The notes under the pieces are model-generated. The model worked only from the letters and a program-made list of their open reading frames with translations, was not told the origin of the DNA and did not search any database. A DNA stretch of 64,000 nucleotides from Pseudodonghicola sp048268305 (GTDB lineage: Bacteria > Pseudomonadota > Alphaproteobacteria > Rhodobacterales > Rhodobacteraceae), in the NCBI RefSeq assembly GCF_048268305.1, contig NZ_JBLWVT010000002.1, positions 493,534 to 557,533 on the forward strand, in the 5' to 3' direction. The translations under genes and the position numbers were made by a program. Of the stretch, positions 8,859-17,005 are shown in pieces; positions within the stretch are counted from its first letter, which is position 1, and each line of letters begins with the position of its first letter.

Positions 8859-10022
8859 ATGCCCGACCGGAGTTTCCTGAGCTGGCCGTTTTTCGAGCCG
8901 CGTCACAAAGAACTGGCCGAGGCGCTGGATGCATGGGCCTCGGCCCATCTGGGCGCGATTGACCACCACGATACCGATGCCGCCTGTCGCGCCCTGGTCA
9001 AGGGGCTGGGCGAGGCCGGGTTCCTGACCCATTCCGCCGTCGATCCCGAGACCGGCGAGGGGCTGGACGTGCGCAGCCTGTGCATCATCCGCGAGACCCT
9101 GGCACGCCATGACGGTCTGGCCGATTTCGCCTTTGCCATGCAGGGTCTCGGCACCGGGGCGATTTCGCTGTTCGGCACGCCGGAGCAGCGCAAGGAATGG
9201 CTGACCAAAACGCGGGCGGGCGAGGCGATTTCCGCCTTCGCGCTGACCGAGCCCGCCTCGGGCTCGGATGTGGCGAATTCCACCATGACCGCCACCCGCG
9301 ACGGCGATTTCTTCGTGCTGAACGGCGAGAAGACCTGGATTTCCAATGGCGGCATCGCCGATGTCTATTGCGTCTTCGCCCGCACCGGCGAGGCGCCCGG
9401 CGCCAAGGGGCTGTCGTGCTTCATCGTGCCGGCCGACACGCCGGGCTTCGAGATCGCCGAGCGGCTGGAGGTGATCGCGCCGCATCCGCTGGCGACGCTC
9501 CGCTTCACCGATTGCCGCATTCCGGCCTCGGCCCTGCTGGGGCAGCCGGGCGGCGGCTTCAAGATCGCCATGTCGGTGCTCGATGTCTTCCGCTCGACCG
9601 TGGCGGCTGCCGCTCTGGGCTTTGCCCGCCGCGCTCTGGACGAGGCGCTGCATCGGGTCACCACGCGGCAGGTGCAGGGCGCGCCGCTCTTTGATCTGCA
9701 GATGGTGCAGGGCCATATCGCCGATATGGCGCTGGATGTGGATGCCGCCGCGCTGCTGGTCTATCGCGCTGCCTGGACCAAGGACAGCGGCGCGCCGCGG
9801 GTCACCCGCGAGGCGGCGATGGCCAAGCTTTTCGCCACCGATCAGGCGCAGCAGGTGATCGACAAGGCGGTGCAACTGCATGGCGGCGACGGGGTGCGGT
9901 CTGGGGAGACGGTCGAGAAGCTCTATCGCGAAATTCGGGCGCTCCGGATCTACGAGGGTGCCTCGGACGTGCAGCGGGTGGTGATCGCGCGCCAGGCGCT
10001 CGGGGCTTTTCAGCAGGGCTGA
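8859..10022 (+). CDS. Acyl-CoA dehydrogenase
   Basis: A 387-residue FAD-dependent acyl-CoA dehydrogenase. It has the N-terminal helical domain, the substrate/FAD motif FALTEPASGSD, WISNGG, and the C-terminal QLHGGDGVRSG with YREIRALRIYEG, which are standard for the family. The start at 8859 follows AGGGGGAGGGGGAGAG; the frame runs open upstream through the hydratase gene. In this operon it would oxidise the cyclohexene- or pimelyl-type CoA thioester produced from 2-aminobenzoyl-CoA (inference). The glutaryl-CoA dehydrogenase-like branch is another possibility. Confidence 0.88.
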   Translation: MPDRSFLSWPFFEPRHKELAEALDAWASAHLGAIDHHDTDAACRALVKGLGEAGFLTHSAVDPETGEGLDVRSLCIIRETLARHDGLADFAFAMQGLGTGAISLFGTPEQRKEWLTKTRAGEAISAFALTEPASGSDVANSTMTATRDGDFFVLNGEKTWISNGGIADVYCVFARTGEAPGAKGLSCFIVPADTPGFEIAERLEVIAPHPLATLRFTDCRIPASALLGQPGGGFKIAMSVLDVFRSTVAAAALGFARRALDEALHRVTTRQVQGAPLFDLQMVQGHIADMALDVDAAALLVYRAAWTKDSGAPRVTREAAMAKLFATDQAQQVIDKAVQLHGGDGVRSGETVEKLYREIRALRIYEGASDVQRVVIARQALGAFQQG

Positions 10023-10040
10023 GCCAGACGAGAATGGCGT

Positions 10041-10107
10041 TCCGGCCTCAGGGCCGGAGCATCATCCGATCCCGAGGGGGCATCCGCCAAAAAATAAGCC
10101 CCCCGGG
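10041..10107 (+). other. Intercistronic hairpins before the CoA ligase
   Basis: Two stem-loops lie in the 109-base gap: 10041-10047 pairs with 10052-10058 (TCAG loop), and 10071-10081 pairs with 10098-10107 around an A-rich loop with one bulged A. Neither is followed by a T-run, so they look like processing or stability elements rather than terminators. Confidence 0.5.
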
Positions 10108-10131
10108 TCCAACAGGGAGACTTCAGGAACC

Positions 10132-11751
10132 ATGTTCAGACCATCTGCCCATGTGGATACATTCGCCCGCGACAACCTGCCTCCGCCGGAGAGTTGGCCC
10201 GATCTGCTGCTGGAGGGGTTCGATTATCCCGACCGGCTGAACGCGGCGGTCGAACTGACCGATGCGATGGTTGCCAAGGGGTTTGGCGATCACGTCGCGT
10301 TGATCGGGAACGGTCGGCGGCGCACCTATAAGGAACTGGCCGACTGGACCAACCGGCTGGCCAATGCGCTGGTCGAGGATCTGGGGCTGAAGCCCGGCAA
10401 CCGGGTGCTGATCCGGTCGGCGAACAATCCGGCGATGGTGGCCTGCTGGCTGGCGGCGACCAAGGCCGGGGCGGTGGTGATCAACTCCATGCCGATGCTG
10501 CGCGCGGGCGAATTGCGCAAGTACATCGAGAAGGCCGAGATCAGCCATGCCTTGTGCGATACCCGGTTGATGGACGAGATGGCCGAGGCGGCGGTCGACA
10601 GCCCGTTCCTGCAGACGCTGGTGGGGTTCGACGGCACCTGGAACCATGATGCCGAGCTTGACCGGCTGGCCTTGCAGAAATCGGTCCGGTTCGACGCCGT
10701 CGAGACCGCGCAGGACGATGTCGCGCTGATCGGCTTCACCTCTGGCTCGACCGGAGAGCCGAAGGGCACGATGCATTTCCACCGCGATCTGCTGATCATC
10801 GCCGATGGCTATGCCAAAGAGGTTCTGAACGTGCGCCCGGACGACGTTTTCGTCGGCTCGCCGCCCTTGGCCTTCACCTTCGGGCTGGGCGGGCTCGCGA
10901 TCTTTCCGCTGCGCTTCGGGGCCGCGGCGACCCTGCTTGAGAACGCCTCTCCGCAGCATATGATCGAGATCATCGAGACCTATGGGGCGACCGTCTGCTT
11001 CACCGCGCCGACCGCCTATCGCGCCATGCTGCGGGCGATGGAGCAGGGGGCCGATCTGTCTTCGTTGCGCGCCGCGGTCTCGGCGGGCGAGACGCTGCCG
11101 GCGCCGGTCTATGAGGAATGGATCGCCAAGACCGGCAAGCCGATGCTGGATGGTATCGGTGCGACCGAGATGCTGCATATCTTCATTACCAACCGCTTCG
11201 ACGATCACCGACCGGCCTGCACCGGCAGGCCGGTGACCGGATATGAGGCGAAAGTGATCGGCCCCGACGGTGAAGAGGTGGCGCGCGGAGAGGTCGGGCG
11301 CCTGGCCGTGCGTGGGCCGATCGGTTGCCGCTATCTGCGGGGGGAACGGCAGGCGGAATATGTCCAGAACGGCTGGAACGTCACCGGGGACACCTTTGTT
11401 CAGGATGCCGACGGGTATTTCCATTTTGCCGCGCGCAATGACGACATCATCCTGTCGGCCGGCTATAACATCGCCGGCCCCGAGGTCGAGGCGGCGCTGC
11501 TGGCGCATGAGGCGGTGGTGGAATGCGCGGTGATCGGCATCCCCGACGAGGCGCGCGGCCAGATCGTTCAGGCGCATGTGGTTTTGTCGGCCGCTCAGGT
11601 TCCGGGCGATCTTATGGTTCGGATCCTTCAAGATCACGTCAAGGCAACCATCGCGCCCTACAAATACCCTCGCTCGGTTGTGTTCGTTCGGGAATTGCCG
11701 AAAACAGAATCCGGCAAGATTCAACGCTTCCGACTGAAGGATATCCAATGA
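10132..11751 (+). CDS. 2-Aminobenzoate-CoA ligase (benzoate-CoA ligase family)
   Basis: A 539-residue AMP-forming acyl-CoA synthetase. The P-loop-like motif GFTSGSTGEPKG (about residue 200), the adenylate motif YGATVCFTAPTAYRAM and the C-terminal lysine motif PKTESGKIQRF are present. The benzoate-CoA ligase branch typically has this length and the LPPPESWPD N-terminus. It activates anthranilate to 2-aminobenzoyl-CoA, the substrate of the monooxygenase/reductase encoded at 4437. Its stop overlaps the tryptophan dioxygenase start (ATGA), tying the upper and lower pathways together. Confidence 0.88.
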   Translation: MFRPSAHVDTFARDNLPPPESWPDLLLEGFDYPDRLNAAVELTDAMVAKGFGDHVALIGNGRRRTYKELADWTNRLANALVEDLGLKPGNRVLIRSANNPAMVACWLAATKAGAVVINSMPMLRAGELRKYIEKAEISHALCDTRLMDEMAEAAVDSPFLQTLVGFDGTWNHDAELDRLALQKSVRFDAVETAQDDVALIGFTSGSTGEPKGTMHFHRDLLIIADGYAKEVLNVRPDDVFVGSPPLAFTFGLGGLAIFPLRFGAAATLLENASPQHMIEIIETYGATVCFTAPTAYRAMLRAMEQGADLSSLRAAVSAGETLPAPVYEEWIAKTGKPMLDGIGATEMLHIFITNRFDDHRPACTGRPVTGYEAKVIGPDGEEVARGEVGRLAVRGPIGCRYLRGERQAEYVQNGWNVTGDTFVQDADGYFHFAARNDDIILSAGYNIAGPEVEAALLAHEAVVECAVIGIPDEARGQIVQAHVVLSAAQVPGDLMVRILQDHVKATIAPYKYPRSVVFVRELPKTESGKIQRFRLKDIQ

Positions 11752-12587
11752 TCGACAAGGCCTATGACCCCGGCGCCGAAGGTGCCCGGATGAGTTTTGC
11801 GGACGCCATGTCCTATGGCGATTACCTCTGTCTCGACGGGCTGCTGACGCAGCAGAGGCCGCAGAGCAGCGCGCATGACGAGATGCTGTTCATCATCCAG
11901 CATCAGACCAGCGAGCTGTGGATGAAGCTGGCGATCCACGAGATGGCGGCGGCGCGCGAGGCGATGAACGCGGGGCAGATGACCCATGTGTTCAAGATGC
12001 TGGCGCGGGTCAGCCGGATCTTCGAACAGCTCAACAACGCCTGGGATGTGCTGCGCACGATGACGCCGGCGGATTATTCGCGCTTCCGCGAGGCGCTGGG
12101 GCCGTCCTCTGGGTTCCAGTCCTATCAGTACCGGATGATCGAATATATCCTGGGCAACCGGAACCCGAACATGTTGAAGCCGCATGAGCATGTGCCCGAG
12201 GTGCATGCCATGCTGCAGGCGGAGCTGGCGCGGCCCAGCTTCTATGACGACGTGATCCGACTGCTGTTCATCACCATCGACGGACCGGACGCGGTGATCC
12301 CGGCGCCGCAGCTCGATCAGCCGCACAAGCCGGTCGAGGCGGTGCAGGAGAAATGGACCGAGGTCTATCGGGACGTCGACCGCTGGTGGACGCTTTACGA
12401 ACTGGGCGAGAAGCTGGTCGATCTCGAGGACTACTTCCGCCGTTGGCGGTTCAATCACGTGACCACGGTGGAGCGGGTGATCGGCTTCAAGCGCGGCACC
12501 GGGGGCACTTCGGGCGTGCAATATCTGCGCCGCATGCTCGAGGTCGAGCTTTTCCCCGAACTTTGGCATATGCGCGGCGGTCTGTGA
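11748..12587 (+). CDS. kynA: Tryptophan 2,3-dioxygenase
   Basis: A 279-residue haem enzyme that opens the indole ring of L-tryptophan to N-formylkynurenine. The characteristic HDEMLFIIQHQTSELW segment (haem and substrate pocket), YRMIEYILGN, FKRGTGGTSGVQYL and the C-terminal FPELWHMR are present. The length equals bacterial KynA. The start at 11748 overlaps the ligase stop. Kynurenine formamidase and kynureninase, needed to reach anthranilate, are not found in the window and must be elsewhere. Confidence 0.96.
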   Translation: MIDKAYDPGAEGARMSFADAMSYGDYLCLDGLLTQQRPQSSAHDEMLFIIQHQTSELWMKLAIHEMAAAREAMNAGQMTHVFKMLARVSRIFEQLNNAWDVLRTMTPADYSRFREALGPSSGFQSYQYRMIEYILGNRNPNMLKPHEHVPEVHAMLQAELARPSFYDDVIRLLFITIDGPDAVIPAPQLDQPHKPVEAVQEKWTEVYRDVDRWWTLYELGEKLVDLEDYFRRWRFNHVTTVERVIGFKRGTGGTSGVQYLRRMLEVELFPELWHMRGGL

Positions 12588-12659
12588 CGGGCGGCCGGGG
12601 CAAGCAACTTGAGGGCCCCGGCGGGGCCGAAACGGACGATAGCGAACGAAAGGCAAGAC

Positions 12660-13061
12660 ATGACGAATACGGTTATCCAACCCGAGGGCTGGGCGCCCGC
12701 CAAGGGCTATGCCAATGGTATCCTGGCCGGCGACGGCACGCTCTATGTCGGCGGCCAGATCGGCTGGACTGCGGAGCAGAAGTTCGAAGCGCATGATTTC
12801 ATCGGCCAGATGGAACAGGCGCTGAAAAACATCCTGGCGGTGGTCGAGGCCGCCGGCGGCACCGCCGCCGATATCACCCGGCTGACCTGGTTCGTCAAAT
12901 CCAAGGCGGAATACATGGCGCATCAGGCCGAGATCGGGCGCACTTATCGCGCCGTGCTGGGGCGCAATTTCCCGGCGATGTCGCTGCTGGTGGTGGCTGA
13001 TCTGCTGGAGGACGAGGCGCTGTTGGAGATCGAGGCGACCGCCTTCATCGGCAAGAACTAA
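12660..13061 (+). CDS. Rid (YjgF/YER057c)-family protein lacking the deaminase arginine
   Basis: A 133-residue Rid-family protein, normally a trimer that hydrolyses enamines/imines to ketones and ammonia. The fold motifs YVGGQIGW, VEAAGG and EIEATAF are present. The catalytic arginine of true RidA (in FPARS) is replaced by Met107 (FPAMS), so it belongs to a non-RidA subgroup. It is the last gene of the tryptophan/anthranilate operon, where the ring-reduced intermediate carries an enamine-like amino group. A role in that deamination is attractive but unproven. The start at 12660 follows GAAAGG. Confidence 0.88.
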   Translation: MTNTVIQPEGWAPAKGYANGILAGDGTLYVGGQIGWTAEQKFEAHDFIGQMEQALKNILAVVEAAGGTAADITRLTWFVKSKAEYMAHQAEIGRTYRAVLGRNFPAMSLLVVADLLEDEALLEIEATAFIGKN

Positions 13062-13084
13062 CCGCCCCTCCCTCGCGCGTTCAG

Positions 13085-13111
13085 GGGCCGTCCCGATGGG
13101 GCGGCCCTTTT
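13085..13111 (+). terminator. Intrinsic terminator of the tryptophan/anthranilate operon
   Basis: A 10-bp stem (13085-13094 with 13098-13107, one G-T wobble), a 3-base loop and four T. It lies 23 bases after the Rid gene and closes the operon that starts at 4437. Confidence 0.82.
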
Positions 13112-13200
13112 GCGTGTCGGAGGACGGAAGTTGGACTGTCGCGCACATCGGGGGCGTCGCCTTGCAGTGCCCCTCCGCTGCGATGTCCCGGCCTTGGGCC

Positions 13201-14211
13201 TCAGCCAGGCAGGCCCGGTTTGATATGCCAAACCAGTGCAACCGAATGCCCTATGGTTTCTAGAAACCTCTTTTTTGACGCCCAGCCGGCCGGGCAGATC
13301 ACCAGGGTTGCAGTACGGCCGCGTTTTGCCAAGGCGGTTTCGGCGGCGGAGATCAGGCGCGACGCGGCGCCATAGTCGTGAGCGGGATCGGCGATATCCT
13401 TGAAATCGCGGTGATAGAAATCGTCGATGATCCCGATGCCGCCGATGTCATGCGCCGACGGGAAGTGCAAAGGCGTCGCCGGTTGCGAGATCGCATAGCC
13501 GTCGATCCGCCCCGAGGTCTCGGACACGAACATGTCGCGATCCGTCAGGGTCAGGCTGCGCCGCATCCATCGCTCAAACCTCTCGTCCGCCTCGGGGTGC
13601 GGTTTCCAAAAGACGCTCTTGATATCGCAAAGGGTTTGCCGATGCGCGGCGCTCAGCTCAACGATGGCCGACATATCATCGGCGGTCGCCTGGCGCACAT
13701 CCTCGGGTCTTGCGGCTCCGGTCAGCCCGGTCTTGGCCAGATAGAGTGTCAGCGGATGGTATTCGCGCGCGGCGAGGGGCGCCTCCCATGATCCGCCGGG
13801 CACGGAAGAGGCCAGCAGGATCCTGGCGCCGGCGGCGATCAGATCGGCCTCGGCGGCCTGCAACAGCGCGGTCGCCGTGCCGGAGGGGGCGTTCGGGGCG
13901 AGGGTGCTGTCCTCCATGATCAGCCCCGGCGGGCCGAACTCTCCGGCATAGGTCGGCGGCACCGGCAGCAGCAGGCTGTGGGTCAGGCCGAGGAGAGCTC
14001 CATTTTCTTCCGCGACCAGCCAGCTTTGGCGCGGGGCGGCGGGGTCGGCTCCGAACGTTGATGCGAGGCTGGCGGCGATGGCGGCGCCGGCCTCGGGTTT
14101 CAACCGCCAGAGCGAGGGATTGATCTCCCGGCGCTGGTTCGCGTCCTGCAGCAGCAGCGCGGTCATGGCGTCGAGATCGGCGGGCGTGGCGGGGCGTATG
14201 GTGACGGCCAT
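13201..14211 (-). CDS. Tandem GNAT-domain acetyltransferase-like protein
   Basis: A 336-residue protein with two GNAT-like halves. The first (about residues 1-155) begins with IRPATPADLDAM, and the second (about 165-330) begins with VRQATADDMSAI. Internal similarity of the two openings suggests a duplication. The acetyl-CoA pyrophosphate loop (R/Q-x-x-G-x-G/A) is poorly kept in both halves, so activity is uncertain. It stands alone, 144 bases downstream (in its own direction, upstream) of the zeta-like gene, with no evident partner. The substrate is unknown. Confidence 0.72.
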   Translation of the reverse strand: MAVTIRPATPADLDAMTALLLQDANQRREINPSLWRLKPEAGAAIAASLASTFGADPAAPRQSWLVAEENGALLGLTHSLLLPVPPTYAGEFGPPGLIMEDSTLAPNAPSGTATALLQAAEADLIAAGARILLASSVPGGSWEAPLAAREYHPLTLYLAKTGLTGAARPEDVRQATADDMSAIVELSAAHRQTLCDIKSVFWKPHPEADERFERWMRRSLTLTDRDMFVSETSGRIDGYAISQPATPLHFPSAHDIGGIGIIDDFYHRDFKDIADPAHDYGAASRLISAAETALAKRGRTATLVICPAGWASKKRFLETIGHSVALVWHIKPGLPG

Positions 14212-14355
14212 TTGGTCTCCTCCAGGTCAGCGCCGCTTGATCTTCAGATAGGCCGTTTCCGCAGGGCGCACAGGGCGAGCGATCTCCTTTGCAGGACGAT
14301 CACGGTGAGCGGCTGCCCAGGTCTCTCCCGGGGTCGCTGGGCCGGGCGCAACCGC

Positions 14356-14943
14356 TCAGCGGATCAGGTCTTCGGCATAGATGTCCCTGACCCAGCCGGG
14401 CAGCAACGGCAGGGCCGAGGTCAGGCGGCCTTTGGCAAAGCCCAGGCAGTGCCGGGGCGGTGTGTTCAGGCCGGAGTTGTCGAAGACCATGCCACGATCG
14501 GCCATCAGCACCGCCTGGCGGATCAGCGCGCCATTGCGGGCGAAGCGGTCGCGGATTTTCTGATCGGGCACCGGATGGCCGCCCTCGGTGACGCGGGCCT
14601 GCACGCGGGCGACCGACAGATCGGGGGTCTCGACCCCCACATGCATCACGATGACGGTAAAGCCCCGGTCGCGCGCGGCCTCGATCAGCGCCAGTTTCGA
14701 GGGATGGGAAAACACCGTCTCGGTCACGAAATCCCGGCGCCGGGCCAGGAAATCGTCGCGCCGCAGGGCGGCCAGACGCGCGGCCTCGTAGGAGGCGGCG
14801 GGAGAGGGATCGCGCAGCTCGTCGCGCTGCAGGATGTCGGCGTTGATGAAGGGGCCGGCGAAATGCGGCGCCACCCGGGTTGCGTAAAGCGTCGACTTGC
14901 CGGCGCCGTTCGGCCCGGCCAGCAGGATCATGGTGGGCGTCAT
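14356..14943 (-). CDS. Zeta-toxin-like P-loop kinase
   Basis: A 195-residue P-loop NTPase of the zeta toxin/AAA_33 type. The Walker A motif GPNGAGKST starts at about residue 10. The INAD segment after beta 2 and the TETVFSHPSK segment match the zeta substrate loop. Zeta kinases phosphorylate UDP-N-acetylglucosamine and poison cell-wall synthesis. It starts three bases after the stop of the ParD-like gene, the classic antitoxin-first order. Chromosomal relatives can have other substrates, so toxicity is inference. Confidence 0.83.
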   Translation of the reverse strand: MTPTMILLAGPNGAGKSTLYATRVAPHFAGPFINADILQRDELRDPSPAASYEAARLAALRRDDFLARRRDFVTETVFSHPSKLALIEAARDRGFTVIVMHVGVETPDLSVARVQARVTEGGHPVPDQKIRDRFARNGALIRQAVLMADRGMVFDNSGLNTPPRHCLGFAKGRLTSALPLLPGWVRDIYAEDLIR

Positions 14944-14946
14944 GCC

Positions 14947-15294
14947 TTAGTCGGCGTCGGCGTGGATCAGATTGCCGCCGGCATCCAGCCCGACCCCCAG
15001 GCCAAGCCGCTGGCGTTTGGCATAGAATGCCTTTTCCTCGGCCGAGGGTTGGCGCATCAGTTCGGTGAAACTGTCGAGCCAGACATCCTTTTCCTCGCCG
15101 CTCAGCGCGGTGGTCTCCAGCTCTCCGGCCAGGGCGGCCGAGATATGGGCGTGGTCGAAATTGCCGGATTTCTCGACCGCGCGGCCGATCTTGACCCAAT
15201 GGGCGATCTGCCCGGCGACCGATCGGCTTTGCAGTTCGGATTCGCGGCGAATGACACCCATCAGGTCGTCATTGAGCTTTACGGATTGCGCCAT
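14947..15294 (-). CDS. ParD-like antitoxin
   Basis: A 115-residue protein. The first 50 residues (MAQSVKLNDDLMG ... SVAGQIAHWVKIGRAVE) match the ParD-like/DUF3423 ribbon-helix-helix type, which binds DNA as a dimer. The C-terminal 60 residues are charged and probably wrap the toxin. The start at 15294 has the strong site AAAGGAGG at a good distance; the frame is open upstream but that stretch has no support. The operator 15318-15336 lies directly upstream. It probably neutralises the zeta-like kinase and represses the pair. Confidence 0.8.
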   Translation of the reverse strand: MAQSVKLNDDLMGVIRRESELQSRSVAGQIAHWVKIGRAVEKSGNFDHAHISAALAGELETTALSGEEKDVWLDSFTELMRQPSAEEKAFYAKRQRLGLGVGLDAGGNLIHADAD

Positions 15295-15312
15295 GTCGGG
15301 GCCTCCTTTGGG

Positions 15313-15345
15313 TCTATAGGTGGCATTTTGCCACCTTTTTGTCAA
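15313..15345 (-). promoter_or_regulatory. Toxin-antitoxin promoter with operator in the spacer
   Basis: On the minus strand, TTGACA (15345-15340) and TATAGA (15318-15313) are separated by 21 bases. A perfect inverted repeat AGGTGGCA-TTT-TGCCACCT (15318-15336, plus-strand orientation) fills that spacer. A ribbon-helix-helix dimer bound there would block RNA polymerase. The spacer is longer than the usual 17. Confidence 0.6.
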
Positions 15346-15431
15346 GGCGACCGCCGGGCGGTGACCCGCGCTCATGGTGAAGCGCGGCTGCGATGAACCG
15401 CCCGGTCCGCGCAGGCGCCCGGGCGGATGTC

Positions 15432-16133
15432 TCAGACCTCGAACAACCGGCCATGGCCGGGCGCGCGGCCGGAATGGCCCGCCAGCCGGACCGCCCCCCA
15501 GGCGCCCGCCGTGGCGCTGGAGATCACCGGCAGCCCGTGACGCGCCTCCAACACCGGGATGACGCCCAGCGTGTGCAGCCCGCCGCAGGAGATGAACAGG
15601 CAATCGGCATCCGGTGCGGCGGCCAGCGCCCGTTCCCCCAGTGCGATCAGATCGTCGTCGGTGACGGCAAAGACCTGCTCCACCGTCTTCAGATGCATCG
15701 CCTCCAGCGCCGCGACCTCATAGCCGCTCTGGGTGAGATAACGGGTCAGCGCCTGATTGACCGGATCAGTATAGGCGGTGGCGACGGCGACCCGTTTCGC
15801 GCCCATCACCGCCAGCGCCTCAAGCACCGAATCCGTCATCGTGGTGACCGGCAGGCCGGAGCCGTCGTGCAGGGCCGCGAGGATCTCGGTGTTCCCCTCC
15901 GGTCCGCGATAGAAGCTGAGCGAGGTCCCCATGAGAGAGACCGCCTCGGCCCCCATCTCCTTCAGCTCCGCCGCGAGGGCGCCCAAGCGGTGGATCACCT
16001 GGTTGAACCCCTCCGGCGTCACCTCGGGGATGCCGAGGCCGACCGAGATGAAATCGAGATCGGGATAGAGCTGCAGCGGTTCCGGCGGCACGTCGCCGGC
16101 CGCCGGGGGGACGATCATGCCGATGCGGGTCAT
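15432..16133 (-). CDS. Arylmalonate decarboxylase-like protein (Asp/Glu racemase superfamily)
   Basis: A 233-residue member of the two-domain Asp/Glu racemase fold. It carries SLMGTSLSFYRG (Gly69) in the first half and FISCGGLHT (Cys183) in the second. True racemases and maleate isomerases need a Cys in both places. Gly in the first and Cys in the second is the arrangement of arylmalonate decarboxylase from Bordetella bronchiseptica, and the surrounding residues match recalled sequence closely. It overlaps the dehydrogenase gene by four bases. The physiological substrate is unknown; a substituted malonate is the natural guess. Confidence 0.78.
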   Translation of the reverse strand: MTRIGMIVPPAAGDVPPEPLQLYPDLDFISVGLGIPEVTPEGFNQVIHRLGALAAELKEMGAEAVSLMGTSLSFYRGPEGNTEILAALHDGSGLPVTTMTDSVLEALAVMGAKRVAVATAYTDPVNQALTRYLTQSGYEVAALEAMHLKTVEQVFAVTDDDLIALGERALAAAPDADCLFISCGGLHTLGVIPVLEARHGLPVISSATAGAWGAVRLAGHSGRAPGHGRLFEV

Positions 16134-17005
16134 GACTGGCCTTTCAGGGTGAGGATGAGGGTGGAGATATCGTCCTCGGCATGGCCGAGATCGCAGGTGG
16201 CGCGCATCAGGGCGCGGGCGCTGTCGGTCATTGGCAGCGCGGCGCGCTCGCCGCCCACCGCCGCGATGGTGTCGAGATCCTTCAGCATCATCGCCACCGT
16301 GCCGAGCGGGTTTTCAAAGCTTTCGGTCGCCATCCGCGGCGCCAGAAGCTGGAAGGGTTTGGAATCCGCAAAGCCGCCCGCCAGCGCCTCGGTCAGCCGG
16401 GTGGCATCGACGCCCATGGTTTTGGCGAAATTCACCGCCTCGGCCACCACCGCCATGGTGCAGCCGGCGATGATCTGGTTGACCAGCTTGGTCATCTGCC
16501 CGGCGCCGAGATCGCCCATATGGGTGACCTTCTGCGCCAGGGGCGCCATCAGCGGTGCGGCGCGGGCGAAATCCGCCGCCCCGCCGCCGGCCATGATGGT
16601 CAGCGTTCCCGCCGTCGCCGCCGGAGTGCCGCCGGAGACCGGGGCATCGACCCAGCCCATGCCATTGGCCGCCCGCAGACGCGCGCCGAACTCTCGCGTG
16701 AGCCCCGGGTCCATCGAGGAGAAGTCGATGAACAACTCCGGCCTCGTCACCCCGGCCACGCCATGATCGCCGAAGAGCACCGCCTCGACGGCGGCGGCAT
16801 TGGTCAGGCAGGCCATCACCACATCGCTCTGGCACGCCAGATCGGCGGGGCTTTCGGCGCGGCGGGCGCCGGCGGCCACCACCGCGTCGCATTTCGACGG
16901 TGTCCGGTTCCAGACGGTGACCTCATAGCCCGCCTTCAGCAGGTTCATCACCATCGGCTCGCCCATCAGCCCGGTGCCGAGGTATCCCAGACGCGGCAAG
17001 GTCAT
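16130..17005 (-). CDS. 3-Hydroxyisobutyrate dehydrogenase-family oxidoreductase
   Basis: A 291-residue beta-hydroxyacid dehydrogenase. It has GYLGTGLMGEPMV (Rossmann GxGxxG), VDAPVSGGTPAATAGTL (the substrate-binding signature), the catalytic Lys in LVNQII (GQMTKLVNQ), and the C-terminal KDLDTIAA. Members reduce or oxidise 3-hydroxyisobutyrate, tartronate semialdehyde or related acids with NAD(P). It overlaps the dehydratase upstream and the decarboxylase-like gene downstream by four bases each, so the three act in one pathway. Confidence 0.88.
   Translation of the reverse strand: MTLPRLGYLGTGLMGEPMVMNLLKAGYEVTVWNRTPSKCDAVVAAGARRAESPADLACQSDVVMACLTNAAAVEAVLFGDHGVAGVTRPELFIDFSSMDPGLTREFGARLRAANGMGWVDAPVSGGTPAATAGTLTIMAGGGAADFARAAPLMAPLAQKVTHMGDLGAGQMTKLVNQIIAGCTMAVVAEAVNFAKTMGVDATRLTEALAGGFADSKPFQLLAPRMATESFENPLGTVAMMLKDLDTIAAVGGERAALPMTDSARALMRATCDLGHAEDDISTLILTLKGQS

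Noticed and set aside
15393..16766. A 457-codon plus-strand frame across the decarboxylase-like and dehydrogenase genes
   Set aside because: It opposes two well-supported overlapping genes and has shadow composition.
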